From Jeotgalibacillus malaysiensis (GTDB lineage Bacteria > Bacillota > Bacilli > Bacillales > Jeotgalibacillaceae): a DNA stretch of 64,000 nucleotides. The DNA lies in contig CP009416.1 of the NCBI GenBank assembly GCA_000818095.1, forward strand, positions 1,534,501-1,598,500. The letters are read 5' to 3'. This document shows, piece after piece, positions 56,225 to 64,000 of the stretch (the stretch's first letter is position 1; each line of letters begins with the position of its first letter). Made by a program: the position numbers and the translations under genes. Below the pieces are notes generated by a model. It was not told the DNA's origin. It ran no database searches and saw only the letters and a program-made list of their open reading frames with translations.

Positions 56225-56524
56225 ATGAGTATGAAGCTTGTTGAATTACAGGTGGCTATTCCTAAAACAGTAGACGCTGGTAAACTTGCAGAACAGCACC
56301 AGCAGCAAAATGCGATTAACCAGAGTCAGATGGCAGCCCTTGCTGAAAAAGAGCGTCTGAAGAAGCTGGAGACGGTTAACCGGTTTGGGGAAAGCGAGAA
56401 AACCAGTAACAAACGCAAAAATGAACACCACGCGAAAGCTGAGAACAAACAGTCTGAAAAGCACAACCTGCCGTCCGGGGAAGCACATCCCTTTAAAGGC
56501 AGAAGAGTGGATTATTCAGGCTGA
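56225..56524 (+). CDS. Small conserved-looking hydrophilic protein between sigD and swrB
   Basis: I do not recognise a function for this 99-residue protein. It is very hydrophilic: residues 1-20 (MKLVELQVAIPKTVDAGKLA) look folded or amphipathic, the middle is rich in Gln, Lys, Glu and Asn, and the end is HPFKGRRVDYSG. I recall similar small proteins with a HPYKGxxIDxxG-like end next to flagellar genes in other Bacillaceae, but cannot cite a family. B. subtilis has nothing between sigD and swrB. ATG 56225 follows AAAGGAGAAG, and swrB starts 12 bp downstream. Confidence 0.8.
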   Translation: MSMKLVELQVAIPKTVDAGKLAEQHQQQNAINQSQMAALAEKERLKKLETVNRFGESEKTSNKRKNEHHAKAENKQSEKHNLPSGEAHPFKGRRVDYSG

Positions 56525-56536
56525 CAAGGAGTTAAT

Positions 56537-56980
56537 ATGGTTATATTTCTGCTTATCTTATCTATTATATTTAACATTGCAGCTTTTTTATCTATCTACC
56601 TGTTATTTCTAAGGCAGAACAGGCTGATCAATAAAGAAGTCGAGCACGAAAAGACATTAAATGAAATTGAACAGACCTTCACGGGTTATCTGCTTGAAAT
56701 GAAAGAAGAAAATGAGCAGTTTTTAAAACAGTTTGAAAAAATCAGTAATGCTGAGCAGGAGACTGATAAAACGCCATCTCCTGAACCCGTTGTTTCATTA
56801 AAGACCGCAAGAAACCTGGCAACAGCTGCTTATAAAAAACCTGAGAAGAAAAAAACGGCTTCCACTCGGGATCAGGCTAAGCAAATGGTGGATGAGGGTT
56901 ACACAATTGAAGAAGTTGCCAAAGAACTGAAAAAAGGTAAAACTGAAGTAGAATTAATGCTGAAATTTAATCAGTCATAA
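56537..56980 (+). CDS. swrB: SwrB (YlxL), flagellar export-activating membrane protein
   Basis: SwrB promotes FliF/FliP maturation and activates flagellar type III export in B. subtilis, raising SigD activity. The 147-residue protein has an N-terminal membrane span (about 2-24), a coiled coil (about 30-75), a Pro/Lys linker and a C-terminal helix-turn-helix-like segment, RDQAKQMVDEGYTIEEVAKEL. Identity is from topology, this C-terminal segment and the position after sigD. It ends the fla/che operon. Confidence 0.9.
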   Translation: MVIFLLILSIIFNIAAFLSIYLLFLRQNRLINKEVEHEKTLNEIEQTFTGYLLEMKEENEQFLKQFEKISNAEQETDKTPSPEPVVSLKTARNLATAAYKKPEKKKTASTRDQAKQMVDEGYTIEEVAKELKKGKTEVELMLKFNQS

Positions 56981-56988
56981 ACCTTGTA

Positions 56989-57024
56989 AAAGAGTCATCA
57001 ATAACCACTTGATGACTTTTTTTT
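56989..57024 (+). terminator. Terminator after swrB
   Basis: AGTCATCAA (56993-57001) / TTGATGACT (57009-57017) forms a 9-bp stem with a 7-nt loop, with A-rich and T-rich flanks. The downstream arm also supplies the -35 box of the rpsB promoter. Confidence 0.85.
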
Positions 57025-57037
57025 TATGTGGTATAGT
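57009..57037 (+). promoter_or_regulatory. Promoter of rpsB, overlapping the swrB terminator
   Basis: TTGATG (57009-57014), which is the 3' arm of the terminator stem, is spaced 17 bp from TATAGT (57032-57037). This predicts a transcript start near 57044. Confidence 0.65.
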
Positions 57038-57043
57038 AGTTAA

Positions 57044-57159
57044 CGGTGTTAATACACACGCTTCGTGATTAGGCGGATGGTGCTGCTTACAAGATAAGCA
57101 GTTTCCGACCTGTAAATGACCGGAGCGGAGGAGAATAACCACAAGGAGGAAATAACACT
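57044..57159 (+). ncRNA. Candidate structured leader of rpsB (S2 leader)
   Basis: The leader contains GTGT/ACAC around TAAT, CACG/CGTG around CTT, and the strong stem CTGCTTA (57083-57089) / TAAGCAG (57095-57101) with a CAAGA loop. CGG/CCG outer pairs (57074-57076, 57106-57108) flank it. The length and structure suggest autoregulation by S2, as reported for rpsB leaders in some bacteria; the match is by position only. Confidence 0.4.
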
Positions 57160-57876
57160 ATGTCAGTAATTTCAATGAAACAATTGCTAGAAGCAGGTGT
57201 TCACTTCGGCCACCAGACACGCCGCTGGAACCCAAAAATGAAGAAGTATATTTTCACGGAGCGTAACGGAATCTACATCATCGACCTTCAAAAGACGGTT
57301 AAAAAAGTAGAAGAAGCTTACAAGTTCGTGAAAGAAGTTGCAGCTGACGGAGGAGAAGTTCTTTTCGTTGGTACTAAAAAGCAGGCTCAGGAGTCTGTTA
57401 AAGATGAAGCGGAACGTGCAGGCATGCACTTCATCAACCAGCGCTGGTTAGGTGGAACGCTAACAAACTTTGACACAATCCAGCTTCGCATTAACCGTCT
57501 TAAGAAAATCGAAAAGATGGAAGAAGACGGTACGTTTGAAGTACTTCCTAAGAAAGAAGTAGTTCAGCTTAAAAAAGAATATGAGCGTCTTGTTAAATTC
57601 CTGGGCGGAATCAGAGACATGAAGAAGCTTCCAGATGCTTTATTCATCATCGATCCTCGTAAAGAGCGCATCGCTGTTGCTGAAGCTCGTAAGCTGAATA
57701 TTCCAATCGTTGGAATCGTTGATACAAACTGTGATCCTGACGAAATCGACTACGTAATCCCTGCAAATGATGACGCGATCCGCGCCGTTAAACTTCTGAC
57801 TTCAAAAATGGCTGACGCTATTCTTGAATCTAAGCAGGTTGAAGAAGAGGAAGAAGAAGCAGTAGCTGCTGAGTAA
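57160..57876 (+). CDS. rpsB: 30S ribosomal protein S2
   Basis: S2 is needed for binding of S1 and for mRNA engagement on the 30S subunit. The 238-residue protein begins [31 protein letters not shown] as in all bacterial S2 and ends in an acidic tail ([11 protein letters not shown]). The start follows AAGGAGG. Confidence 0.98.
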   Translation: MSVISMKQLLEAGVHFGHQTRRWNPKMKKYIFTERNGIYIIDLQKTVKKVEEAYKFVKEVAADGGEVLFVGTKKQAQESVKDEAERAGMHFINQRWLGGTLTNFDTIQLRINRLKKIEKMEEDGTFEVLPKKEVVQLKKEYERLVKFLGGIRDMKKLPDALFIIDPRKERIAVAEARKLNIPIVGIVDTNCDPDEIDYVIPANDDAIRAVKLLTSKMADAILESKQVEEEEEEAVAAE

Positions 57877-57883
57877 TAATTTT

Positions 57884-57922
57884 AAAAGGTGATAAGCGGG
57901 AAAATCCCTTATCACCTTTTTT
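57884..57922 (+). terminator. Hairpin between rpsB and tsf
   Basis: AAAAGGTGATAAG (57884-57896) / CTTATCACCTTTT (57908-57920) forms a perfect 13-bp stem with an 11-nt loop and a T-run. Since tsf has no clear promoter of its own, this is probably a partial terminator that sets the S2 to EF-Ts ratio. Confidence 0.8.
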
Positions 57923-57966
57923 AAAGGATAAAAATGAAATTTGAACAGATATAAGGAGGAATTTTC

Positions 57967-58848
57967 ATGGCTATTACAGCTCAAATGGTTAAAGAACTTC
58001 GTGAAAAAACTGGTGCAGGTATGATGGACTGCAAAAAAGCACTTCAGGAAACAAATGGAGATATGGATCAGGCAATCGACTTCCTTCGTGAAAAAGGAAT
58101 TGCGAAAGCTGCGAAGAAAGCAGACCGTATCGCTGCTGAAGGTCTTACATTCATTAAGAGCAATGGAAATGACGCAGTTATTCTTGAGCTTAACTCAGAA
58201 ACTGACTTTGTTGCGAAAAACGAAGGTTTCCAGACGCTTGGTAACGAATTAGCAGATCACCTTCTTGCTACAAAGCCTGAGTCTGTTGACGCGGCGCTTG
58301 AAACAGAAATGAGCAACGGTCAGAAAGTAGGAGACTACATTACTGCTAACGTTGGTAAGATTGGTGAAAAGATCAGCCTTCGCCGTTTTGCTGTACGCAC
58401 TAAGGAAGATAACGCTGCATTCGGCGAATACCTTCACATGGGCGGAAGAATCGGTGTTCTTTCAGTAGTTGAAGGTACAAGTGATGAGCAGGTAGCAAAA
58501 GATGTAGCGATGCACGCTGCAGCACTTAACCCTAAATTCATCTCTCGTGACCAGGTTTCTCAGGAGGAAGCTGACAGAGAGCGTGAAATTCTTACAAAGC
58601 AGGCACTAGAAGAAGGCAAGCCTGAAAATATCGTTGCTAAAATGGTAGAAGGCCGCCTGAACAAATACTTTGAGGAAATCTGCATTGTTGATCAGCCATT
58701 CGTTAAGAATCCTGATCAGAAAGTAAAAGAATTCCTTGCTTCTAACAGCGCTCAGCTGACTGACTTCGTTCGTTATGAAGTTGGAGAAGGTATTGAAAAG
58801 CGCCAGGACAACTTCGCTGATGAAGTAATGAGCCAGGTGAAAAAATAA
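57967..58848 (+). CDS. tsf: Elongation factor Ts
   Basis: EF-Ts exchanges GDP for GTP on EF-Tu. The 293-residue protein has the N-terminal UBA-like helix region [20 protein letters not shown], the conserved [13 protein letters not shown] (near 79) and MHAAALNP. The start follows TAAGGAGGA. The gene order rpsB-tsf-pyrH-frr is typical of most bacteria. Confidence 0.98.
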   Translation: MAITAQMVKELREKTGAGMMDCKKALQETNGDMDQAIDFLREKGIAKAAKKADRIAAEGLTFIKSNGNDAVILELNSETDFVAKNEGFQTLGNELADHLLATKPESVDAALETEMSNGQKVGDYITANVGKIGEKISLRRFAVRTKEDNAAFGEYLHMGGRIGVLSVVEGTSDEQVAKDVAMHAAALNPKFISRDQVSQEEADREREILTKQALEEGKPENIVAKMVEGRLNKYFEEICIVDQPFVKNPDQKVKEFLASNSAQLTDFVRYEVGEGIEKRQDNFADEVMSQVKK

Positions 58849-58869
58849 TCGTTGATTAAAACGACTTGC

Positions 58870-58896
58870 GGGGACACTTTGTGTTCCCTCTTTTTT
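58870..58896 (+). terminator. Terminator after tsf
   Basis: GGGGACAC (58870-58877) / GTGTTCCC (58881-58888) forms an 8-bp stem with one G-T pair, followed by TCTTTTTT. Confidence 0.75.
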
Positions 58897-58925
58897 GGAA
58901 AAAATGAACCATACGGGAGGACTCT

Positions 58926-59651
58926 ATGAGTAAATCAAGATACAATCGAGTGGTATTGAAACTAAGCGGTGAAGCACTTGCAGGAGAAGCAGGGTTTGGG
59001 ATTCATCCTCCGATTATAAAGTCAGTAGCTGAACAGATTAAAGAACTTTCTGATCTTGGTGTTGAAGTAGCTGTTGTTGTAGGCGGCGGTAACATCTGGC
59101 GCGGAAAGATCGGCAGTGAAATGGGAATGGACAGAGCGTCTGCTGATTATATGGGCATGCTTGCAACAGTGATGAATTCACTTGCACTGCAGGACAGTCT
59201 TGAAAATGTCGGTGTACAGACACGTGTACAGACTTCAATTGAAATGCGTCAGGTTGCTGAACCTTACATCAGAAGAAAAGCCATTCGACATCTTGAAAAG
59301 AAGCGTGTCGTGATTTTTGCAGCAGGTACAGGTAATCCTTACTTCTCTACAGACACAACCGCTGCACTGAGAGCTGCTGAAATTGAAGCTGAAGTTATTT
59401 TAATGGCTAAGAACAACGTGGATGGCGTCTATTCTGCTGACCCTAAAGTTGATACAGAAGCAGTTAAGTATGACGAACTGTCATTTTTAGATGTCTTAAA
59501 AGACGGTCTGGCAGTAATGGATTCAACAGCTTCATCCTTATGTATGGACAACGATATCCCGCTCATAGTATTCTCAATTATGGAGAATGGAAATATTAAA
59601 CGTGCCGCACTTGGGGAACCAATCGGTACAGTTGTCAGGGGGAAAAAATAA
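58926..59651 (+). CDS. pyrH: Uridylate kinase
   Basis: PyrH phosphorylates UMP to UDP. The 241-residue amino-acid-kinase-fold protein has [17 protein letters not shown] at the N-terminus, [11 protein letters not shown] near 55 and the conserved [21 protein letters not shown]. It overlaps frr by one base. Confidence 0.98.
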   Translation: MSKSRYNRVVLKLSGEALAGEAGFGIHPPIIKSVAEQIKELSDLGVEVAVVVGGGNIWRGKIGSEMGMDRASADYMGMLATVMNSLALQDSLENVGVQTRVQTSIEMRQVAEPYIRRKAIRHLEKKRVVIFAAGTGNPYFSTDTTAALRAAEIEAEVILMAKNNVDGVYSADPKVDTEAVKYDELSFLDVLKDGLAVMDSTASSLCMDNDIPLIVFSIMENGNIKRAALGEPIGTVVRGKK

Positions 59652-60208
59652 TGGCTCAACAGACAATGAATGAAACAAAAGACAAAATGTCTAAAGCAAT
59701 TCAATCTTTCTCACGTGATCTAGCAAGTATCAGAGCAGGTCGTGCGAGTGCTTCTTTACTTGATAAAATTCAGGTGGAGTACTACGGTGCACCAACACCG
59801 CTTAATCAAGTAGCGTCTATCTCAGTTCCTGAAGCAAGGCTGCTTCAGATTACACCTTACGATAAGACTGCACTTGGTGACATTGAAAAGGCGATTCAAA
59901 AATCAGATCTTGGCTTGAATCCTTCTAATGACGGTTCACTGATCCGTATTACGATTCCGGCACTGACTGAAGAACGCCGCCGTGAGCTTGCTAAGCAGGT
60001 GAAAAAAGAAGCAGAAGAAGCAAAGGTAAACATCCGTAATATCCGTCGTGATGCAAACGATGACCTTAAAAAGCAGGAAAAAGCGGGAGATATCACTGAA
60101 GATGACCTGCGCGGCTACAGCGATGATGTTCAGAAGATGACTGATGAGCATATTGCAAAGATTGATGAGCTGGCAAAAGCTAAAGAACAGGAAATCCTTG
60201 AGGTTTGA
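59651..60208 (+). CDS. frr: Ribosome recycling factor
   Basis: RRF, with EF-G, splits post-termination ribosomes. The 185-residue protein has the family motifs [33 protein letters not shown] and the C-terminal helices [17 protein letters not shown]. The start is shared with the pyrH stop (TAATG). Confidence 0.98.
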   Translation: MAQQTMNETKDKMSKAIQSFSRDLASIRAGRASASLLDKIQVEYYGAPTPLNQVASISVPEARLLQITPYDKTALGDIEKAIQKSDLGLNPSNDGSLIRITIPALTEERRRELAKQVKKEAEEAKVNIRNIRRDANDDLKKQEKAGDITEDDLRGYSDDVQKMTDEHIAKIDELAKAKEQEILEV

Positions 60209-60221
60209 TCAAATTTTATTA

Positions 60222-60254
60222 GAAAACCCTCTACAGTGTAGGGGGTTTTCTTTG
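60222..60254 (+). terminator. Terminator after frr
   Basis: GAAAACCCTCTAC (60222-60234) pairs with GTAGGGGGTTTTC (60238-60250) with one G-T, followed by TTT. It separates frr from uppS. Confidence 0.8.
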
Positions 60255-60299
60255 TTAATGCCCCTTTTCAAAACAAGGCAACATTTTCAAGTATATATT

Positions 60300-60308
60300 T
60301 GATATGAT
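60300..60308 (+). promoter_or_regulatory. Extended -10 promoter candidate for uppS
   Basis: TGATATGAT (60300-60308) is a TGn-extended -10 element after the frr terminator and 44 bp before uppS. No good -35 box is present. Confidence 0.4.
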
Positions 60309-60351
60309 AGGACTAGCATAAAATATGCAATTACCTGATGGGGGAAGTACA

Positions 60352-61146
60352 ATGCTCGAAAAAATGAAAAGATGGACATCCCTGAAAGAACCGGAGTCCC
60401 TTTCTCAACGAATAGATGATTGTAAACATTATAAAATTCCGGATCATATCGCGATTATTATGGATGGTAACGGGAGATGGGCGAACAAAAGAGCCCTGCC
60501 GCGCGTTGCCGGTCATCATGAAGGTATGAAAACGGTAAAGCCGATCACGAGGCTTGCAAATGAACTTGGTGTAAAAGCACTCACGCTATATGCTTTTTCG
60601 ACTGAGAACTGGGTCAGACCTAAAATGGAAGTTGAATTTCTGATGAAGCTTCCTGAAGAGTTTCTCGGGACGTTTCTGCCGGAGCTGATTGAGGAAAATG
60701 TTCAGGTGCAAATGATGGGTGACAGAGAACAGGTTCCCGCACATACACTTAGAGCAGTGGACCAGGCAATTGAAAAAACGGCCCATAATGATGGACTTGT
60801 ATTAAATTTCGCATTGAATTACGGCAGCCGCAACGAAATTCTTTCTGCTGTTAAATCCATTGCAGAAGATGTGAAGAGCGGTAAGGTAGATGCAGATGAG
60901 ATCACAGATGATGTGTTTGATACGTATCTGATGACACCTCATCTCGGAGACCCGGACCTGCTGATCAGAACAAGCGGAGAAATCAGATTAAGTAACTTTA
61001 TGCTGTGGCAGCTTGCTTACACAGAGTTTTGGTTTACAGATGTATTATGGCCTGACTTTAAAGAAGAACATCTGATTGAGGCGATTGAAGGCTTTCAGAA
61101 GCGTTCAAGAAGATATGGCGGGCTGAAAAGCGAGGATTTGACATGA
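60352..61146 (+). CDS. uppS: Undecaprenyl diphosphate synthase
   Basis: UppS makes undecaprenyl diphosphate, the lipid carrier of peptidoglycan and teichoic acid precursors. The 264-residue cis-prenyltransferase has the signature HIAIIMDGNGRWANKR with the catalytic Asp, ALTLYAFSTENW and DLLIRTSGEIRLSNFMLWQLAY. ATG 60352 lies 5 nt after GGGGGAAG; an in-frame start at 60325 is upstream of it. It overlaps cdsA by 4 bp. Confidence 0.97.
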   Translation: MLEKMKRWTSLKEPESLSQRIDDCKHYKIPDHIAIIMDGNGRWANKRALPRVAGHHEGMKTVKPITRLANELGVKALTLYAFSTENWVRPKMEVEFLMKLPEEFLGTFLPELIEENVQVQMMGDREQVPAHTLRAVDQAIEKTAHNDGLVLNFALNYGSRNEILSAVKSIAEDVKSGKVDADEITDDVFDTYLMTPHLGDPDLLIRTSGEIRLSNFMLWQLAYTEFWFTDVLWPDFKEEHLIEAIEGFQKRSRRYGGLKSEDLT

Positions 61147-61931
61147 AACAGAGAATTATCACTGGTGTACTCGCAGCAGCGCTATTTATACCGGTAGTCT
61201 GGGTTGGTGGATTGCTATTTGTGATCGGAACATACTTTATTGCAACAGTGGCATTATATGAAGTGCTAAGAATGCGCTCAATCCAGTTCCGATCAATCCC
61301 GGGTGCAATCTCTATGATTACACTCTGGATATTCCTGCTGCCTAACGAGTATTATGAATTACTTAATCAGCTTAATTATTCAAAAATCGAAACTGCATTG
61401 TTATCAGTGCTCCTGCTGCTTGTTTATACGGTATTAAAAAAAAACCGTTTTACATTTGATGACGCGGCATTTGCGGTTTTTGCAATGCTGTATGTAGGAA
61501 TCGGATTTTTCTATTTTATCGAGACAAGGGATGCAGATATTTTATGGGTTGTCTATGCGCTTATTATTATCTGGACAACTGACTCAGGAGCATATTTTAT
61601 TGGGAAATCAATGGGTAAAAGAAAACTCTGGCCGGATATTAGTCCAAACAAGACAGTTGAAGGCTTTATCGGCGGTATATTAAGTGCGCTAGTGGTGGTA
61701 GTGGTCTTTTACATGATCGCTCCGCTTGATGCGAATTTCTGGTACTTGCTGCCGGCAACTGTAGTTCTGTCTGCTTTTGGACAAATTGGTGACCTGGTAG
61801 AATCAGCGCTTAAAAGACATTACGGTGTGAAGGATTCAGGCAATATCCTTCCAGGTCATGGTGGTTTACTTGACCGTTTTGACAGTCTGTTATTTGTACT
61901 GCCGCTCATGCATATTCTGCAACTTATCTGA
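61143..61931 (+). CDS. cdsA: CDP-diacylglycerol synthase (phosphatidate cytidylyltransferase)
   Basis: CdsA activates phosphatidic acid with CTP for phospholipid synthesis at the membrane. The 262-residue protein has about eight membrane segments and the C-terminal signature SAFGQIGDLVESALKRHYGVKDSGNILPGHGGLLDRFDSLLF. It is coupled to uppS. Confidence 0.97.
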   Translation: MKQRIITGVLAAALFIPVVWVGGLLFVIGTYFIATVALYEVLRMRSIQFRSIPGAISMITLWIFLLPNEYYELLNQLNYSKIETALLSVLLLLVYTVLKKNRFTFDDAAFAVFAMLYVGIGFFYFIETRDADILWVVYALIIIWTTDSGAYFIGKSMGKRKLWPDISPNKTVEGFIGGILSALVVVVVFYMIAPLDANFWYLLPATVVLSAFGQIGDLVESALKRHYGVKDSGNILPGHGGLLDRFDSLLFVLPLMHILQLI

Positions 61932-61950
61932 TAAAGGAGCTTAATGATTT

Positions 61951-63102
61951 ATGAAAAAGATTTCATTACTGGGAGCTTCGGGATCGATTGGACTCCAGAC
62001 GCTTGATGTATTACGTGCCCACAAGGATTCATTTGAACTTGTCGCTTTTTCTGTGGGGCGTAATATTGATCAGGCCAGAAAAATTATTCAGGAATTTAAT
62101 CCTTCACTTGTTTCTGTCCAATCAAAAGAGGATGCAGACATTTTGTCAGGAGAATACATAGGAAAAACAGTGATCATGCACGGTGCTGAAGGACTTGTCG
62201 AAGTAGCTGTTCATCCTGAAGCAGATCTGCTTGTGAATGCCGTACTTGGCAGTGTTGGTCTTGAACCTACATTGAAGGCCATTCAAGCAGGTAAGACGAT
62301 TGCAATTGCCAATAAAGAAACACTTGTTACTGCAGGTCACCTTGTGATGGAAGCTGCACAAAAGCATAACGTATCGATTCTGCCTGTAGACAGTGAGCAT
62401 TCAGCTATTTATCAGGCATTACAGGGAGAACAGCACAAAAATATAGAAAGGCTGGTCATTACAGCATCCGGTGGCAGCTTTAGGGATCTGTCCCGCTCAG
62501 AGCTCGATGGTGTAACAGTAAAGGACGCCCTCAATCATCCGAACTGGTCAATGGGCGCAAAAATTACGATTGACTCAGCAAGCATGATGAATAAAGGGCT
62601 TGAAGTCATTGAGGCAAAATGGCTGTTTGATTTGCCTTATGACAAAATTGATGTCCTGCAACACCGTGAAAGTATTATTCATTCAATGGTGGAATTCCAT
62701 GACAGCTCAGTGATGGCTCAGCTTGGAACACCTGATATGAGAGTGCCAATCCAGTATGCGCTCACTTATCCCGACCGATTTGTTCATAAAACAGACCGCA
62801 GACTGAGATTAGAGGAAATTGGGAAGCTTCACTTTGAAAAAATGGATCTCGAACGCTTCAGGTGTCTCGATTTCGCTTATCAGGCCGGAAGAACAGGCGG
62901 TACCATGCCAACTGTATTAAATGCAGCAAATGAAGCAGCAGTTGCACTGTTTTTGAATGAGCAGATCAGCTTTTTAGCGATTGAATCTGTAATTGAAAAA
63001 GCGATGTCATCCCATCAGACTGTCCTGAATCCTGATCTTGAAACGATTACAGCGATTGATCAGGAAACACGTTCAAAAATTCTTGCGGAATTTAAACGCT
63101 GA
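61951..63102 (+). CDS. dxr: 1-deoxy-D-xylulose-5-phosphate reductoisomerase
   Basis: Dxr makes 2-C-methyl-D-erythritol-4-phosphate, the committed step of the MEP pathway that feeds UppS. The 383-residue protein has the NADPH motif [16 protein letters not shown] and the metal-binding [13 protein letters not shown] (Asp and Glu near 148-150). ASGGSFRD and the [19 protein letters not shown] segment are also present. Confidence 0.97.
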   Translation: MKKISLLGASGSIGLQTLDVLRAHKDSFELVAFSVGRNIDQARKIIQEFNPSLVSVQSKEDADILSGEYIGKTVIMHGAEGLVEVAVHPEADLLVNAVLGSVGLEPTLKAIQAGKTIAIANKETLVTAGHLVMEAAQKHNVSILPVDSEHSAIYQALQGEQHKNIERLVITASGGSFRDLSRSELDGVTVKDALNHPNWSMGAKITIDSASMMNKGLEVIEAKWLFDLPYDKIDVLQHRESIIHSMVEFHDSSVMAQLGTPDMRVPIQYALTYPDRFVHKTDRRLRLEEIGKLHFEKMDLERFRCLDFAYQAGRTGGTMPTVLNAANEAAVALFLNEQISFLAIESVIEKAMSSHQTVLNPDLETITAIDQETRSKILAEFKR

Positions 63103-63126
63103 TTGTACACCCGTATTTTTGGAACG

Positions 63127-63135
63127 TGCTACAAT
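63127..63135 (+). promoter_or_regulatory. Extended -10 promoter candidate for rseP
   Basis: TGCTACAAT (63127-63135) is a TGn-extended -10 box, 50 bp before the rseP start. A small GTCTGT/ACAGAC hairpin with a TGAT loop (63144-63159) follows in the predicted leader. Confidence 0.4.
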
Positions 63136-63185
63136 AGGTTAAAGTCTGTTGATACAGACACAACTATGTTAAAGGTGGTATGACG

Positions 63186-64000
63186 ATGAACTCAGTCATC
63201 GCATTTATAGTCATTTTCGGTGCGCTCGTATTTTTCCATGAGCTTGGACACTTTGTCTTTGCGAAAAGAGCGGGGATCCTGTGCCGTGAATTTGCAATTG
63301 GGATGGGACCGAAAGTACTTGCTTTCAAAAAAAATGAAACACAGTATACCCTCCGCCTGCTGCCCATCGGCGGATATGTAAGAATGGCCGGTGAAGATGC
63401 AGAATTAATGGAATTAAAGCCGGGCTTCAGAGCAGGTCTGATTCTTGGCCAGGATGAAAAGGTAGAAAAAGTAGTACTCAATAATAAAGATCGTTATCCT
63501 GATCTTCGAGTGATCGAAGTAGCTGAAGCAGAGCTTGAGAAAGAACTTTATATTAAAGGATATGAAGAAGGCGAAGATACGCTTCAGCGATTTGAGCTTT
63601 CTGAAAAAGCGGTCTTTATTGAAGATGGAGTAGAAACGCAGCTTGCCCCGTGGAACAGACAGTTTAATTCTAAGAAGCTGCACCAGAGATTTTTAACAAT
63701 TTTCGCTGGACCTGCAATGAATTTCGTTTTAGCCTTCATTGTGTTATCGATCATTGGGATGTCTGCTGGTATTCCTGTGGACCGCGCAGTTCTGGGTGAT
63801 ATCGTACCTGGTGACCCTGCTGATCAGGCGGGCCTTGAAAAAGGTGATGAAGTCACTGCGATCTCAGGCGAAGAGATTTCCACCTGGGCAGATCTGACAG
63901 GCATTGTCAGTGCTTCGCCAGGTGAGGAAATCACGATAGACGTTCAAAGAGGGGAAGAAACCTTATCTTTTGAGGTAACACCTGAAGAGAGAACATTTGA
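63186..64000 (+). CDS. rseP: RseP/RasP site-2 zinc metalloprotease (5' part, cut by window end)
   Basis: RasP cleaves membrane proteins such as the anti-sigma factor RsiW and remnant signal peptides within the membrane. The visible 271 residues include the zinc motif HELGH at about 18-22 in the first membrane span and GGYVRMAGEDAE near 60. A second membrane segment lies near 177-197, followed by the start of a PDZ domain (VDRAVLGDIVPGDPADQAGLEKGDEV). ATG 63186 follows AAAGGTGG. The downstream LDG active-site motif lies outside the window. Confidence 0.95.
   Translation, partial: MNSVIAFIVIFGALVFFHELGHFVFAKRAGILCREFAIGMGPKVLAFKKNETQYTLRLLPIGGYVRMAGEDAELMELKPGFRAGLILGQDEKVEKVVLNNKDRYPDLRVIEVAEAELEKELYIKGYEEGEDTLQRFELSEKAVFIEDGVETQLAPWNRQFNSKKLHQRFLTIFAGPAMNFVLAFIVLSIIGMSAGIPVDRAVLGDIVPGDPADQAGLEKGDEVTAISGEEISTWADLTGIVSASPGEEITIDVQRGEETLSFEVTPEERTF

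Noticed and set aside
1-64000. Mobile elements, prophage, CRISPR, restriction or defence genes
   Set aside because: None seen. XerC is the housekeeping recombinase in its normal place, gene order is conserved throughout, and no regular spacer-repeat pattern appears.

Overview
The window is a stretch of core chromosome from a motile, low-to-mid-GC Gram-positive bacterium of the order Bacillales. Gene order matches the Bacillus subtilis segment from fapR to rasP almost gene for gene. Strong AGGAGG-type ribosome binding sites, frequent GTG/TTG starts, CodY, FapR, SwrB/SwrD and the CheC/CheD/FliY chemotaxis set all fit. A signal peptidase gene between rplS and rbgA, a 411-residue hook protein, and an extra gene between sigD and swrB differ from B. 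subtilis as I know it. I suspect a Bacillaceae or Caryophanaceae (Planococcaceae) member, possibly Jeotgalibacillus-like, but the genus is a guess. Every convincing gene is on the + strand. I see no tRNA, rRNA, insertion sequence, prophage or CRISPR array.

Layout: (1) 1-262, a GC-rich structured repeat, a terminator, and the fapR promoter with its FapR operator. (2) 263-3813, fatty acid and phospholipid initiation genes fapR-plsX-fabD-fabG-acpP. (3) 3966-11056, rnc-smc-ftsY-ylxM-ffh (RNA processing, chromosome organisation, signal recognition particle). (4) 11164-16172, ribosome genes and maturation factors (rpsP, khpA, ylqD, rimM, trmD, rplS, lepB, rbgA, rnhB). (5) 16187-18141, ylqG-ylqH, a FliK-like/FlhB-C-like pair. 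(6) 18262-21282, sucC-sucD and dprA. (7) 21642-28881, topA, trmFO, xerC, hslV, hslU, codY. (8) 29341-56980, a 34-gene fla/che operon for basal body, export gate, hook, switch and chemotaxis, ending in sigD and swrB. (9) 57160 to the window end, rpsB-tsf-pyrH-frr-uppS-cdsA-dxr and the 5' part of rseP.

How the genes work together: FapR senses malonyl-CoA and controls the lipid genes downstream. CodY sits just upstream of the fla/che operon and may read nutrient status into it. FlhF/FlhG, SwrB, SwrD and SigD control flagellar number, power and late gene expression. CheA/W/B/C/D/Y with FliM/FliY form the sensory output chain. The final block links translation (S2, EF-Ts, RRF) with UMP kinase, undecaprenyl diphosphate and CDP-diacylglycerol synthesis, the MEP pathway, and the site-2 protease.

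The most unusual items are: the ylqG/ylqH pair, which resembles a free-standing export-switch module; a swrD ribosome binding site that a perfect hairpin appears to bring next to its start codon; a terminator followed by an extended -10 promoter between cheD and sigD; an uncharacterised 99-residue gene after sigD; and the structured repeat at the left edge. No wholly new multi-gene system is evident.
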